Shown: positions 33,790 to 46,976, numbered from the stretch's first letter. The stretch is 64,000 nt of DNA from Deinococcus metallilatus (GCF_004758605.1 NZ_CP038512.1:124001-188000); one strand, 5' to 3'. Notes: a model not told the origin generated them from the letters alone. Translations and numbers: made by a program.

Positions 33790-34707
33790 ATGAACCGGAC
33801 GGACCGCCTCTTCGCGTTGCTGCTTGAACTTCGCGGAGAGGGCTGGACGCCCGCCGAAGACCTGGCCCTCACCTTTGGTGTCAGCGTGCGGACCGTTTAC
33901 CGCGACATGCTGGCTCTGGGCGAGGCAGGTGTGCCGCTGGTCAGCTTGCCGGGCAAGGGCTACCGCCTGCTCGAAGGCTATTTCCTGCCACCGCTTCACC
34001 TGACGGTGGAAGAGGCGGTGATGCTGACCCTCGGCGGCGACGCGGTGCGGGGGGCTTTCGATGCCGAGTACGCCCAGGCGTTGACCTCGGCGCTGCGCAA
34101 ACTGGAGGCGGCTCTCCCCGAGGGCAAGCGTGTGGAAGTGGCCGAATTGCGCCGTCACCTGCGCGTGATTCCACCGGATGAGAGCGGGGACGCCGAGTTG
34201 CTGCGGCGGTTACGCGCTGCCGTGCTGGGCCGCCGCGCCGTGACCTTCGCCTATCACAAGCCGGATGCCCCTGTGGAAACGCGAAAGGTCTATCCCCTCT
34301 CCCTGATTCACCTGCATGGCGTCTGGCTCCTGGGTGCGTTCGACCCGGCACGCGGCGCGCGGCGGACTTTCCGCCTCACCCGGATGGCCGAAGTGCGCCT
34401 GTTGCCGCAGACGTTCGAGCTTGACCCCCGCTGGCGGGCCGGTCTCGCTCCAGAACGCGAGCGGCGGGGAGTGCAGGTCCGCTTGCAGTTTCCCCACGAA
34501 CTCAGGCGGGCCGTGCGGGAGCGGCCGCATTTCTTCCAGATGGCAGAACAGGATGTGGCGGGCGGTTTTGAAGTAATCCTCCAGATCCGTGACCTGCGTG
34601 ACGTTCTCGCCTGGGTATTGTCGTGGGGCGCGGGCGTCCGGGTATTGGAGCCACCCGAACTGCGCGAGCAGGTCCGTGAGGAAGCGCGGCGGATGCTCCT
34701 GACATAG
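33790..34707 (+). CDS. WYL-domain transcriptional regulator
   Basis: A 305-aa regulator: an N-terminal HTH_11/DeoR-like helix-turn-helix (RLFALLLELRGEGWTPAEDL with VSVRTVYRDMLAL), a central WYL domain (AVTFAYHKPDAPVETRKVYP, then HGVWLLGAFDP) and a C-terminal WCX-like part. Such proteins sense nucleic-acid-like or nucleotide ligands and often respond to DNA damage. TAAACT (33778-33783) is 6 nt before the ATG. The VOC gene 44 nt downstream may be its target. Confidence 0.92.
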   Translation: MNRTDRLFALLLELRGEGWTPAEDLALTFGVSVRTVYRDMLALGEAGVPLVSLPGKGYRLLEGYFLPPLHLTVEEAVMLTLGGDAVRGAFDAEYAQALTSALRKLEAALPEGKRVEVAELRRHLRVIPPDESGDAELLRRLRAAVLGRRAVTFAYHKPDAPVETRKVYPLSLIHLHGVWLLGAFDPARGARRTFRLTRMAEVRLLPQTFELDPRWRAGLAPERERRGVQVRLQFPHELRRAVRERPHFFQMAEQDVAGGFEVILQIRDLRDVLAWVLSWGAGVRVLEPPELREQVREEARRMLLT

Positions 34708-34750
34708 GGATGTCACTGTCCTCCGGCAAGCTGGATTCAGGAGGTCAGAG

Positions 34751-35098
34751 ATGAAAACCATTCTCGCTTTTGTCACCCTGCATACGCCCGATTACCCGGC
34801 GGCCCGCGCCTACTTCACCGAGGTGCTGGGCTTCGAGCCGACCGAGGAGCGCCCCGGCGCGAACGCTTTCGTGCAGGCGAGCGGTGCCGGGCTGGCGATC
34901 CGTGAAGACCGTGAGGCCAGACCGCCGCTCGGTGTGGGTGTGACCGCCTATTTCATCGTGCCGGATCTGGAGAACTACCACACGCAACTCGCCCGGCGCG
35001 GCGCGGAGATTGTTGAACCGCCGCACGACATGCCCTTTGGCCGTACTTTCACCGTAAAGACCCCTGACGGCCACCGGCTCGGCTTCTACGAGGCCTGA
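34751..35098 (+). CDS. VOC-superfamily (glyoxalase-like) protein
   Basis: A 115-aa vicinal-oxygen-chelate protein with two beta-alpha-beta-beta-beta units: YPAARAYFTEVLGFEP in the first and MPFGRTFTVKTPDGHRLGFYE in the second, with the C-terminal Glu a usual metal ligand. The first His ligand may be the one in LHTPDY. Could be a glyoxalase, a dioxygenase or a resistance protein; not decidable. GGAGG lies 6 nt before the ATG. It follows the WYL regulator on the same strand. Confidence 0.85.
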   Translation: MKTILAFVTLHTPDYPAARAYFTEVLGFEPTEERPGANAFVQASGAGLAIREDREARPPLGVGVTAYFIVPDLENYHTQLARRGAEIVEPPHDMPFGRTFTVKTPDGHRLGFYEA

Positions 35099-35125
35099 AC
35101 GGCGGGACCGCTCCCCCCTCCAGGC

Positions 35126-35866
35126 CTACCCCGTCCCCTGAAACTCCACCTGCACGCCCAGCCCGTCCGCCGTCTGCCGCGCCTGGGCCAGCTCGGCGTG
35201 GGCGGCGGGGCGCAGGGCACGCTCGGGCCGTTGCCAGAGCGCCTGCGCGACCTTGCTGGCCCGGCGCACCAGCAGCACCTCACCGGGCCGCGCCAGGGTG
35301 ACGGCGGCCAGGAGGGCCTGGGCGCTCGGCGGCACGTCCGACAGCGGATCGAGGTTGACCAGTGCCGTGACCCGTTCGCCGTGACGGCGCAGGCTGACGC
35401 GCGCCTCGGGCAGGGTGGGCCGCTGCTCGATCAGCACGTCGGCATGGGGTCCGGCTGCGGTGGGTGTGGCCAGCCCGCGCCGCGCGTCATTGGCGAGGTC
35501 GTGGGCCGACAGCATGTGCCGCCGGGTGCGCGGCACGTACGCCACCCGCAGCGGCACGCCCCGTGCTCCCGCCTCGTCCTGCACTTCCCGGGCGAGGTCC
35601 GCCAGCAGGTGCGGCCCGCGCCCCCGGCCCACCGACGCGATCACGGCCTCGTTGTCCGTGTAGACCGCCAGTGGCTCCCCTTCCGGCGCGTGCCGCACGG
35701 CTTCCAGCACCGCGCGTAATTCGGCGGCATTGTTGTCGGGGGCGTCCAGTTGGCCCTGGTAGCGGGCGGGCAGTTCGCCCGGCAGCAGCAGCACCAGCCC
35801 CCAGCCGCCCACGCCGTGCCCGTCCGGGCGTTCGTGCCAGCTCGCGTCTACGTAGGCCTGGTTCAT
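35126..35866 (-). CDS. RNase H-fold protein with a C-terminal extension
   Basis: The first 135 residues look like RNase HI: Asp7 in QAYVDASW, Glu in NNAAELRAVLEA, Asp in AVYTDNEAVIAS and Asp in SAHDLANDAR are the four carboxylates of the active site. The remaining 110 residues (LIEQRPTLPEARVSL and following) are of unknown type. The full length of 246 aa exceeds the usual 150 for plain RNase HI. Probable role: degradation of RNA in RNA-DNA hybrids. Confidence 0.82.
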   Translation of the reverse strand: MNQAYVDASWHERPDGHGVGGWGLVLLLPGELPARYQGQLDAPDNNAAELRAVLEAVRHAPEGEPLAVYTDNEAVIASVGRGRGPHLLADLAREVQDEAGARGVPLRVAYVPRTRRHMLSAHDLANDARRGLATPTAAGPHADVLIEQRPTLPEARVSLRRHGERVTALVNLDPLSDVPPSAQALLAAVTLARPGEVLLVRRASKVAQALWQRPERALRPAAHAELAQARQTADGLGVQVEFQGTG

Positions 35867-35878
35867 GGGCCGTCTCCA

Positions 35879-35918
35879 CCGCTGCGCTGAAGGCTGACTG
35901 CTGACCGCTGGCGGCTCT
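35879..35918 (+). repeat. Repeat with 7-nt units, family GCTGA (single arm)
   Basis: Units GCGCTGA, AGGCTGA, CTGCTGA, CCGCTGG and CGGCT follow in phase just upstream of the RNase H-like start and before pyrE. Same word family as the elements at 28138 and 37263. No full opposite arm is seen here, so it may be a decayed copy. Confidence 0.65.
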
Positions 35919-35955
35919 TCCCCATCGGCCTCCCATCATGCACCCCCCGGCACAT

Positions 35956-36537
<582 letters not shown>

Positions 36538-36578
36538 GGGATGGAGGGTGTGGGTGATGGGCGGTAGGAAAGACAGGG

Positions 36579-37226
36579 CTACGATTTGCCTTGCTCCCAG
36601 ACAGCCCGGAAGAGTTCGGCTGGGGCGTCCGCATGGCTCATGGCGTTGCCGCCTTCCACGTTAAGAAAGCGGCGCACGAGTTCGTAGCCGAGCGCGTACC
36701 CGGCCCAGCGGGGGAGGTTCGCCGCCTCCGAACCGAAGAACCAGGCGGCGTGGTTGTAGGTAGGCGTGTACAGTTCCGCCCGTGCCCGCTGCCAGAGGGT
36801 ATCCAAGCTGGAGTCAACGTGAGCGTAAGGCGGCGGCGCCCCCCGTTCCTCTGCCTCGAAATGCTGCGCCAGTCCCTCCGATACCAGGGCTTCCAGCAGC
36901 GTCCGCCCGTACCCCGGCCCCCGCCAGCGCCGCGCGTGGTGCAGTTCGTGGGCGAGGGTTGCGGGGACCTCGGTACGCCACCGTGTCATGAAATACGGGT
37001 TTTCTGGCGTGAGTGTGACCTGTACCCAATGGGGAAGGGGGGAGTAACCGCCGACGCCTGTTTCCGGCAGCGTCCAGGGCGTCATGTACACCGCCACATC
37101 CACCCCGTCCAGCCCCAGCCGCGCCGCGTGCCGCGTGAGGGCCTCCTGCGCCACCTCCCGCACCCCAGCTTCCAGTTCGGGGGAGAGGAGGCCCCCCGCG
37201 GTCATCAGGTGCAAGACATTTGCCAT
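36579..37226 (-). CDS. DUF2268-type putative zinc protease
   Basis: A 215-aa protein with the metal motif LAHELHHARRWR (HExxH) near residue 95, followed by LVSEGLAQHFEAE, where the Glu is a likely third ligand. This is the DUF2268 family of predicted Zn-dependent proteases. NHAAWFFGSEAANLPRWAGY is also typical. A minus-strand TAGGTT (37232-37237) is 5 nt before the ATG. No signal peptide. Confidence 0.88.
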   Translation of the reverse strand: MANVLHLMTAGGLLSPELEAGVREVAQEALTRHAARLGLDGVDVAVYMTPWTLPETGVGGYSPLPHWVQVTLTPENPYFMTRWRTEVPATLAHELHHARRWRGPGYGRTLLEALVSEGLAQHFEAEERGAPPPYAHVDSSLDTLWQRARAELYTPTYNHAAWFFGSEAANLPRWAGYALGYELVRRFLNVEGGNAMSHADAPAELFRAVWEQGKS

Positions 37227-37262
37227 GCCCCAACCTACCGGCCCGTCCAGCCCCGGCGCGTC

Positions 37263-37342
37263 CGCTGAAGCCTGTAGCCCACCGACTGAAAGCGGCCAGC
37301 CTCCTCCCCGGAAAGCTGACCGCTGACGGCTGAACGCTGAAT
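37263..37342 (+). repeat. Hairpin repeat with 7-nt units, family CCGCTGA/CGGCTGA
   Basis: Between the DUF2268 gene and sucB. AAGCTGA, CCGCTGA, CGGCTGA, ACGCTGA follow in phase at 37312-37340; a degraded opposite arm (ACTGAAAGCGGCCAGC) lies to the left. Same word family as the elements at 9663, 28138 and 35879. Confidence 0.7.
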
Positions 37343-37407
37343 AGATCGGCGCGGGGCGGCCCGCGCCTCTTGTGCCTACTCGCTCCGCTCGCCCCTGACG
37401 GGTGGCA

Positions 37408-38721
<1,314 letters not shown>

Positions 38722-38775
38722 AACGTGTCCCTTTATACCCCGCAGGGGGCGTGACTCACGCGGTGACGCCAGGAA

Positions 38776-38838
38776 GTCAAAAGGTCTGACCGTCTAAAGG
38801 TCTAAGAAGTTGCCTTTAGACGGTCAGACCGTTAGACC
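38776..38838 (+). repeat. Hairpin repeat with 8-nt units between sucA and sucB
   Basis: GGTCTGACCGTCTAAAG (38783-38799) and its exact complement at 38814-38830 form a perfect 17-bp stem with a 14-nt loop. The words match those at 3533-3626. It lies in the sucA-sucB intercistronic gap, so it could stabilise or process the sucA message. Confidence 0.8.
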
Positions 38839-38842
38839 CCCC

Positions 38843-42038
<3,196 letters not shown>

Positions 42039-43253
42039 ATGACCCGTAATCGTGATGACCGTTACGATGACCGCGATATGTACCGCGACGACCGCCGGGG
42101 CGGCATGGACCCCGGAGGCGACCTGTACCGGGGCCGCGACGATGACCGCTACGGCGGCTCCGGCATGGGCCAGGGCTACGGCGGCGGTATGGGCCAGGGG
42201 CAGGGCTACGGCATGGATCAGGGGCGCGGCTCCTACGGCGGTGGTATGGGCCAGGGCTACGGCGGCGACCGCTACGGTGACCGTTCGGGCATGGGTCAGG
42301 GGTACGGCGGTCAAGGCTATGGCCAAGGCTACGGCGGCTCCTACGACCGGGACCGCAGCGGCGGGATGGGCTACGGCGGCGGAATGGGCGGCCAGGGCTA
42401 CGGCTCGGACCGCTGGTCCTCCAGCCAGGGGCAGAGCTACGGCCAGGGCCAGATGTCCGGTCAGTATGGCGGCCAGTACGGCCAGTATGGCGGCGACCGT
42501 GACCGGGGGATGTCCAGTGGTCAGAGCTACGGCTACGGCAGCCAGGGGTACGGCGGCCAGAGTTACGGCAACCAGGGCCGCGGCATGGGCGGCATGTCGG
42601 GGGACCAGTACGGCGGCCAGTATGGGGGCGGCCAGTACGGAGGCGGCCGGTCCCAGGGTGGAATGCAGGGCGGGATGGGCTACAGCTCCGGGATGGGCGG
42701 CGGCTCCAGTTACGGCCAGGGCCAGAGCTACGGGCAGGGACAGGGCTATGGGCAGGGCCAGGGCTACGGCCAGTCGGGCATGGAGAGCCACCGGGGCAAG
42801 GGACCCAAGGGCTACCAGCGCAGCGACGACCGCATCCGGGAACAGGTGAACGACGCGCTGGAAGACGAACACGGCGTGGACGCCAGCGACATCGAGGTGC
42901 AGGTGCAGAATGGGGAAGTGACCCTGACCGGCACGGTGAACGACCGCAACCAGAAGCGCATGGCCGAAGATTGCGTGGAGCGGGTGCGCGGCGTGAAGGA
43001 TGTCCACAACCAGCTCCGCGTGCAACAGCAGGGCAGCCAGAGCAGCTCGGGCCAGTCCCAGTCCGGAATGAGCCAGTCCGGCAGCACCGGCGGGACGGGC
43101 AGCACGGGCAGTACCAGCGGCACGACCGGGACGGGGAGTACCGGCAGCACTGGCAGCACGACCGGGACCACGGGCAGCACGGGGAGTACCAGCGGTTCGA
43201 GCGGCACCAGCGGCTCAGGCAGCCACAGCAACAATCAGAGCGGCAACCGCTGA
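42039..43253 (+). CDS. BON-domain protein with Tyr/Gly/Gln-rich low-complexity N-terminus
   Basis: A 404-aa protein in three parts. Residues 1-250 are low complexity: Gly, Tyr, Gln, Ser, Met, Arg and Asp make up nearly all, with 27 Tyr-Gly dipeptides in units such as SYGQGQ, GYGGGMGQG and QYGGQYG. A single BON domain follows at about 261-328 (SDDRIREQVNDALEDEHGVD to VKDVHNQLRV) with the linker GKGPKGYQR known from other bacterial BON proteins. The tail (329-404) is Ser/Thr/Gly repeats. There is no signal peptide, unlike periplasmic OsmY-type BON proteins. GGAGGAG lies just upstream of the ATG; TTG 42027 is a less likely start. Probably stress- or surface-related; the function is not known. 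Confidence 0.88.
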   Translation: MTRNRDDRYDDRDMYRDDRRGGMDPGGDLYRGRDDDRYGGSGMGQGYGGGMGQGQGYGMDQGRGSYGGGMGQGYGGDRYGDRSGMGQGYGGQGYGQGYGGSYDRDRSGGMGYGGGMGGQGYGSDRWSSSQGQSYGQGQMSGQYGGQYGQYGGDRDRGMSSGQSYGYGSQGYGGQSYGNQGRGMGGMSGDQYGGQYGGGQYGGGRSQGGMQGGMGYSSGMGGGSSYGQGQSYGQGQGYGQGQGYGQSGMESHRGKGPKGYQRSDDRIREQVNDALEDEHGVDASDIEVQVQNGEVTLTGTVNDRNQKRMAEDCVERVRGVKDVHNQLRVQQQGSQSSSGQSQSGMSQSGSTGGTGSTGSTSGTTGTGSTGSTGSTTGTTGSTGSTSGSSGTSGSGSHSNNQSGNR

Positions 43254-43321
43254 GGACCGGGGCGCCCGAAGCCTGACACGGGTTCTGGCGCCTGATCACG
43301 CAAAGGCAGCAGCATCAAGGC

Positions 43322-43353
43322 ACTGAACACGGGTTCCCGTCCCCGTGTTCAGT
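43322..43353 (+). terminator. Hairpin after the BON gene
   Basis: ACTGAACACGGG (43322-43333) and CCCGTGTTCAGT (43342-43353) form a perfect 12-bp stem with an 8-nt loop, followed by CTTCC. The T-tract is poor, so it may stabilise the mRNA end rather than terminate fully before the next gene 65 nt on. Confidence 0.55.
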
Positions 43354-43417
43354 CTTCCGTCCCCAGCATCCCCGAAACCCCACCACCCCTGAAAACAGTC
43401 CCGCTGAAGGAGGCCCT

Positions 43418-43693
43418 ATGACTTCTGACGATGATCGCCCGACTGACCGCAAAGCCGCAGAAAACGCCCAGGGCGGCCTGCCCCCCGACGCGGGCAACCA
43501 GATGTGGGACCGCTCCGAGTGGACCGGCGAGTCCGAGAGCGGCATGACCAACACACCTGACGTGACCGACAGCCCCCGCCGACCGACCGACCGGGTGGAC
43601 CGGGGCATCCCCAAGCCCCCCGGCGAGACGAACGACGGCACCTCGACCGGCACGACCTTCGGCACTACGGCGATGGACGACAAGGGGATGTGA
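43418..43693 (+). CDS. Small hydrophilic, disordered (hydrophilin-like) protein
   Basis: A 91-aa protein with no hydrophobic segment and no cysteine; about 12 % Gly and very rich in Asp, Thr, Pro and Arg ([27 protein letters not shown]). This composition fits hydrophilin or LEA-like desiccation proteins, but no repeat motif ties it to a named family. AAGGAGG lies 5 nt before the ATG. It directly follows the BON gene and is followed by a clear terminator. Confidence 0.7.
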   Translation: MTSDDDRPTDRKAAENAQGGLPPDAGNQMWDRSEWTGESESGMTNTPDVTDSPRRPTDRVDRGIPKPPGETNDGTSTGTTFGTTAMDDKGM

Positions 43694-43717
43694 CCGGCTA
43701 TCACCGCCGGTGCGGCG

Positions 43718-43758
43718 GAGCAGCAGACCCCACTGATCGGTGGGGTTTTCTGCTGCTC
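43718..43758 (+). terminator. Composite intrinsic terminator after the hydrophilin-like gene
   Basis: CCCCAC (43728-43733) pairs with GTGGGG (43740-43745) around a 6-nt loop and is followed by TTTT. An outer 10-bp arm pair, GAGCAGCAGA (43718-43727) with TCTGCTGCTC (43749-43758), closes the structure. Confidence 0.8.
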
Positions 43759-43965
43759 TTTGAGGGCGGGTGCCAGCCTCTCCCCAGGCTGCCTGTCCAC
43801 CTCAGGCCGACTTGCTCTGATGCCAGAACAGGTGGGCAGGATAGCCCCGGTGCTCGACAGGCTGAACCCTACGAGGTCATAAAGGGCCAGCCGCGACCAG
43901 CGATTCCCTCCAGGGGCCCGGCGGGGGCGGAACGAACGTTGAACCCTGAGCGCCGGGGCCTGCCC

Positions 43966-45207
43966 TCAGACCGGGGTGGGGGTCGGGGTGGCCGGCTGTG
44001 CCGGTTGACGCAGTCGGCGGCGCACACCGTCGGCGTACTCGGCAAGGTCAGCCAGCAGGTCGCGGACCTCGCCGCGCAGCAGGTATTGCCCGCCGGGCAG
44101 GGGCGTCAGGGCCAGGAACGGCGCGCGGGTCAGGGTATCCAGAATGCTGTGCAGTTCGGCGGTGTTCACGCCGCTGCCCAGGCGTTCGGCGAGGCGCGCG
44201 GCACTGACGATGCTGTGGGCAGGCTGCGAGGCCAGCGTGAGCAGCACGAAGGAAAACGCGCCGCGCTGGGCGAGGTGCGCGCCCACCAGTTCCGAGATGC
44301 TGGCCGCCGACGCCAGGTCGAGGTTTCCGGCCTTCCAGTACCCGCGCAGGTCGATGGGGGAGAGCGGGGCGAGCCGGGCGTGTTCGATCAGCGCGGCCAG
44401 CGCCTCACGAGTCAGGCGGTGCAGGTTCTGGGGGTGTTCGGCCTCGGTGGTAATCAGGGCGGCGTAATCGGCGCCTTCGCGCCAGGCGGGCGTCCGCAGC
44501 GCGTCCCCGTTCAGCGCGAGCTGGACCGTGTACCCGTGCGCGCCCAGTTCGGCAGCCAGCCGCGCGACCCCCGGCGCCGGGAAGGTCAGCCGGTAGCCGG
44601 TCAGCCGGGACAGTTCGGCGAGCTGGTCTTCGAGCCGGGTCGGAATGGGGGCGGCCGCCTGGGCCTCGGAGCGCGGGGAGGCCGGGCGCTGGGAGTCGGG
44701 GGCCACCGGCACCAGGGGCGTCGGCGCCGCCTGCACGGGGGCCAGCGGGGGGCGGGTTTCGGCAGCGGGTGTGACGGTGGCGCGCACCGTGGCGGGCGTC
44801 TCGGCGGCTCCCGGCTGCGGGCGGGGCTGTTCCAGCCGCACCTCGCGCACATGCGGGGTCGCCGTCACGACCACGCGCCGGGCTTCCGGGGTCGGCTCGC
44901 TGGCCAGCCGCGAGGACGGCAAGGGCGCCGGGTGGGGCTTGACAATCGCCTCCACCTGGTAGCGGCCCGGCGCAAGATGCGTGATCATCAGCACGTCGTT
45001 CACGCCCAGGTTGCCGTCGTGGTACAGGTCGCGCAGGCCCCACACGCGCCCCGCCGCGCGGTCCACCTGCACCGTGTACTCGCGGCCCCGGTCCCCCACG
45101 AACTGCGCGGGACCACTTTCGGGAAAGGTGCCGTCCAGGTACTTCAGCAGGCGCAGGCTGCCTTCTTGCAGGCAGGGGCGGGTGATGATGTAACGCATTT
45201 GGTTCAT
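43966..45207 (-). CDS. Unrecognised three-part protein with C-terminal winged-helix-like region
   Basis: A 413-aa protein not assigned to a family. Residues 1-90 form a small beta-rich domain ([50 protein letters not shown]) that could bind nucleic acid. Residues 95-190 are a Pro/Ala-rich linker. Residues 190-400 are alpha/beta, with a winged-helix-like end ([20 protein letters not shown] and [17 protein letters not shown]). ATG 45207 has GGAGG 9 nt upstream; a minus-strand TTGACG and TATGGT pair lies further up near 45290. The nearest genes give no clue. A DNA-binding role is inference only. Confidence 0.65.
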   Translation of the reverse strand: MNQMRYIITRPCLQEGSLRLLKYLDGTFPESGPAQFVGDRGREYTVQVDRAAGRVWGLRDLYHDGNLGVNDVLMITHLAPGRYQVEAIVKPHPAPLPSSRLASEPTPEARRVVVTATPHVREVRLEQPRPQPGAAETPATVRATVTPAAETRPPLAPVQAAPTPLVPVAPDSQRPASPRSEAQAAAPIPTRLEDQLAELSRLTGYRLTFPAPGVARLAAELGAHGYTVQLALNGDALRTPAWREGADYAALITTEAEHPQNLHRLTREALAALIEHARLAPLSPIDLRGYWKAGNLDLASAASISELVGAHLAQRGAFSFVLLTLASQPAHSIVSAARLAERLGSGVNTAELHSILDTLTRAPFLALTPLPGGQYLLRGEVRDLLADLAEYADGVRRRLRQPAQPATPTPTPV

Positions 45208-45428
45208 GCGGGGGTTCCTCCATTGAGAGCGCCCCGCAGACACGGGGACGCGGTCAGGCAAAGTCAGTTGCTCTCTCAACCATACCAGACTTACCGGCAC
45301 GTCAAGCCCAGAAGTGTCGCCCCACACGTCCAAAAAGCTTCATGACTTGTGAGAATTCGTACATGGTCTGCGGAAGAGGTCGGGCGGCCGCCCAGGCGAC
45401 GCGGTTCCCGGGGTCAGGATTTCTTTGG

Positions 45429-45617
45429 CTAGGGTTTCTTCCGCCACCCGGAGGCGCGCGCCGCGTCTACCAGGAACCACACGGCGACGGCGGCCCACAG
45501 CAGGGCCGGGAGCCAGTTCTCCGCCCGCGCGTAACGGAAGGCCGCGACCCCGGACAGCACGGCCAGCAGCAGGCTCAGCAGAAACACGACATTGGGGGGG
45601 ACGCGGCGACCGAACAT
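45429..45617 (-). CDS. Small two-helix membrane protein
   Basis: A 62-aa protein with two hydrophobic segments (VVFLLSLLLAVLSGVAAF and LPALLWAAVAVWFLVDAA) and basic ends (MFGRR; WRKKP). A minus-strand TACGCT (45624-45629) lies exactly 6 nt before the ATG, which supports it as a real leaderless gene despite its size. Function unknown. Confidence 0.65.
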   Translation of the reverse strand: MFGRRVPPNVVFLLSLLLAVLSGVAAFRYARAENWLPALLWAAVAVWFLVDAARASGWRKKP

Positions 45618-45661
45618 GGTCCTAGCGTACCCCCACAGGGTCAAGCGGTCTGTCTGCCCGC

Positions 45662-46138
45662 TTATTCCTCCAGCGGGTCCGGTTCGGTCCAGGCGAGGAT
45701 GGCGGTGGGCAGGGCGGGGATGAAGATGATGGCTCCCAGGTAGAGGCTCATCCAGGCAAACGAAGTGGAGGGCGTCGGCAGGTGGTGTTTGAATGCCAGC
45801 AGGAAATAGACCACGGCGAGCAGGAACAGGGCACCCAGCAGGCGGTAGGCCGTGATGTGTGCCTGCGCGAGCCGCTGCCACTGCCGCTCGTCCATCTGGT
45901 GATCGCGGCCTTCCGGCAGGCCCAGGCGGGAAGGCTTCATGAGCTGGATGCCGCCTCTGAAGAGCAGCAGCATGCTCACCAGCGCGAGGGGAATCAGGAG
46001 GCCGTCCGGCAGGCCGAAGGCACTGTCCAGGCCCACGGTCAGGAGAAACAGCGTGTACCCTCCCACGGCCATCAATACGAGGCGGCGGCGGGTGGCGAGC
46101 GGCGCGAGCGGACGGGGCTGGGGCAGAGTCGCGTTCAT
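45662..46138 (-). CDS. Four-helix membrane protein, copy 2 of a tandem pair
   Basis: A 158-aa membrane protein: MNATLPQPRPLAPLATRRRL at the N-terminus, four hydrophobic segments and a middle loop LGLPEGRDHQMDERQWQRLA. It ends with LPTAILAWTEPDP. It is a diverged copy of the next gene upstream: both share the MNA-RPLAPL start, the DERQ loop and the AILAWTEPD end. Such proteins commonly sit beside small XRE regulators. ATGA overlap with the upstream copy. Confidence 0.8.
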   Translation of the reverse strand: MNATLPQPRPLAPLATRRRLVLMAVGGYTLFLLTVGLDSAFGLPDGLLIPLALVSMLLLFRGGIQLMKPSRLGLPEGRDHQMDERQWQRLAQAHITAYRLLGALFLLAVVYFLLAFKHHLPTPSTSFAWMSLYLGAIIFIPALPTAILAWTEPDPLEE

Positions 46139-46671
46139 GCGGAACCTCCGTGGGCGTGCGGGTCAGGCAGCGGAAGGGCGTTGGCGAGGTCCTCGCCGGG
46201 CGAGTCGGGTTCCGTCCAGGCGAGGATGGCGGCGGGCATTACCCCCACCAGAAACGAGACGCCGGTGGCGATCAGTTGCCAGCTGTCCGGGCCTGTGGGA
46301 AGAGGCCAGCCGCGCTCGCTGGCGAGAGAAAGGTAGATGGTCCCGAACACGAACAGCAGGCTCACCACCCAGTAGGCCTGCGTTCTGGCCTGCATCACGA
46401 CCTCGCGCTGCCGTTCGTCCAGCCGCCTGTCGTCGGTGCCGGGCAGCCCCAGGACCCGGGGAACATACAGGTGATACCCGGAGCCGAAGCTCAGGAGCAG
46501 GCTCAGGTAGGCCAGACTCCTCAGGGTTTCGTCGGGCGTCCGCAGTGTGCCCACGCGGAGGGCCAGCACCATCAGGATGGCGTACCCGAGAAAGCTGATG
46601 GCGGTCAGGACAACCACGCGGCGACGGGCGCGCAGAGGTGCCAGTGGTCGGGGGCGGCTGGCAGCGTTCAT
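46135..46671 (-). CDS. Four-helix membrane protein, copy 1 of a tandem pair
   Basis: A 178-aa paralogue of the downstream protein: RPLAPLRARRRVVVLTA, LGLPGTDDRRLDERQREVV in the loop, and PAAILAWTEPDSPG near the end. It has a C-terminal tail ending HGGSA, matching the GGSA end of the XRE protein encoded upstream; the GGAGGTTC-GCATGAACG junction was therefore duplicated with the gene. Overlaps the XRE stop by ATGA. Confidence 0.8.
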   Translation of the reverse strand: MNAASRPRPLAPLRARRRVVVLTAISFLGYAILMVLALRVGTLRTPDETLRSLAYLSLLLSFGSGYHLYVPRVLGLPGTDDRRLDERQREVVMQARTQAYWVVSLLFVFGTIYLSLASERGWPLPTGPDSWQLIATGVSFLVGVMPAAILAWTEPDSPGEDLANALPLPDPHAHGGSA

Positions 46672-46940
46672 GCTGAACCTCCGTAGACTTTCTCGCTGAG
46701 CGGCGTGAAGGGCGTGCGGGAGAAGATCGCCTCGATGGGCAGGCCGAAGAACTCGCTGAGGCGGAAGGCGAGGTCGAGGCTGGGGTGGTACTCGCCGCGT
46801 TCCAGATACCCGATGGTCTGGTAGTTCACGCCCACCGCGGCGGCGAGGTCCTGGCGGCTGAGGCCCCGCTCGGCCCGCAGCACCGCCAGCCGGTTGTACA
46901 GGGGCGGTGGGGAGGGGCGACCGGAGGCCTTCGCAACCAT
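46668..46940 (-). CDS. XRE-family transcriptional regulator
   Basis: A 90-aa Cro/CI-type helix-turn-helix protein: [20 protein letters not shown], then [18 protein letters not shown] (recognition helix) and [15 protein letters not shown]. It heads a three-gene operon with the two membrane proteins. The start codon lies 7 nt after AACAAT, so the message should be leaderless. An inverted repeat in its own promoter suggests autoregulation. Confidence 0.92.
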   Translation of the reverse strand: MVAKASGRPSPPPLYNRLAVLRAERGLSRQDLAAAVGVNYQTIGYLERGEYHPSLDLAFRLSEFFGLPIEAIFSRTPFTPLSEKVYGGSA

Positions 46941-46947
46941 GCGTCGT

Positions 46948-46976
46948 ATTGTTGTATTTCTACAACATTATGTCAA
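46948..46976 (-). promoter_or_regulatory. Promoter of the XRE operon with operator-like inverted repeat
   Basis: On the minus strand TTGACA (46971-46976) is followed after 17 nt by AACAAT (46948-46953). Between and overlapping them, TGTTGTA and TACAACA (46950-46956 and 46961-46967) form a perfect 7-bp inverted repeat with a 4-nt centre, a size typical of XRE operators. Binding there would block RNA polymerase. Confidence 0.75.

Noticed and set aside
42100..42790. Short tandem repeats in DNA, considered as a CRISPR array or minisatellite
   Set aside because: Units are irregular GGC/TAC/CAG codon mixtures in one open frame with no spacer-repeat alternation; they encode the low-complexity protein domain.
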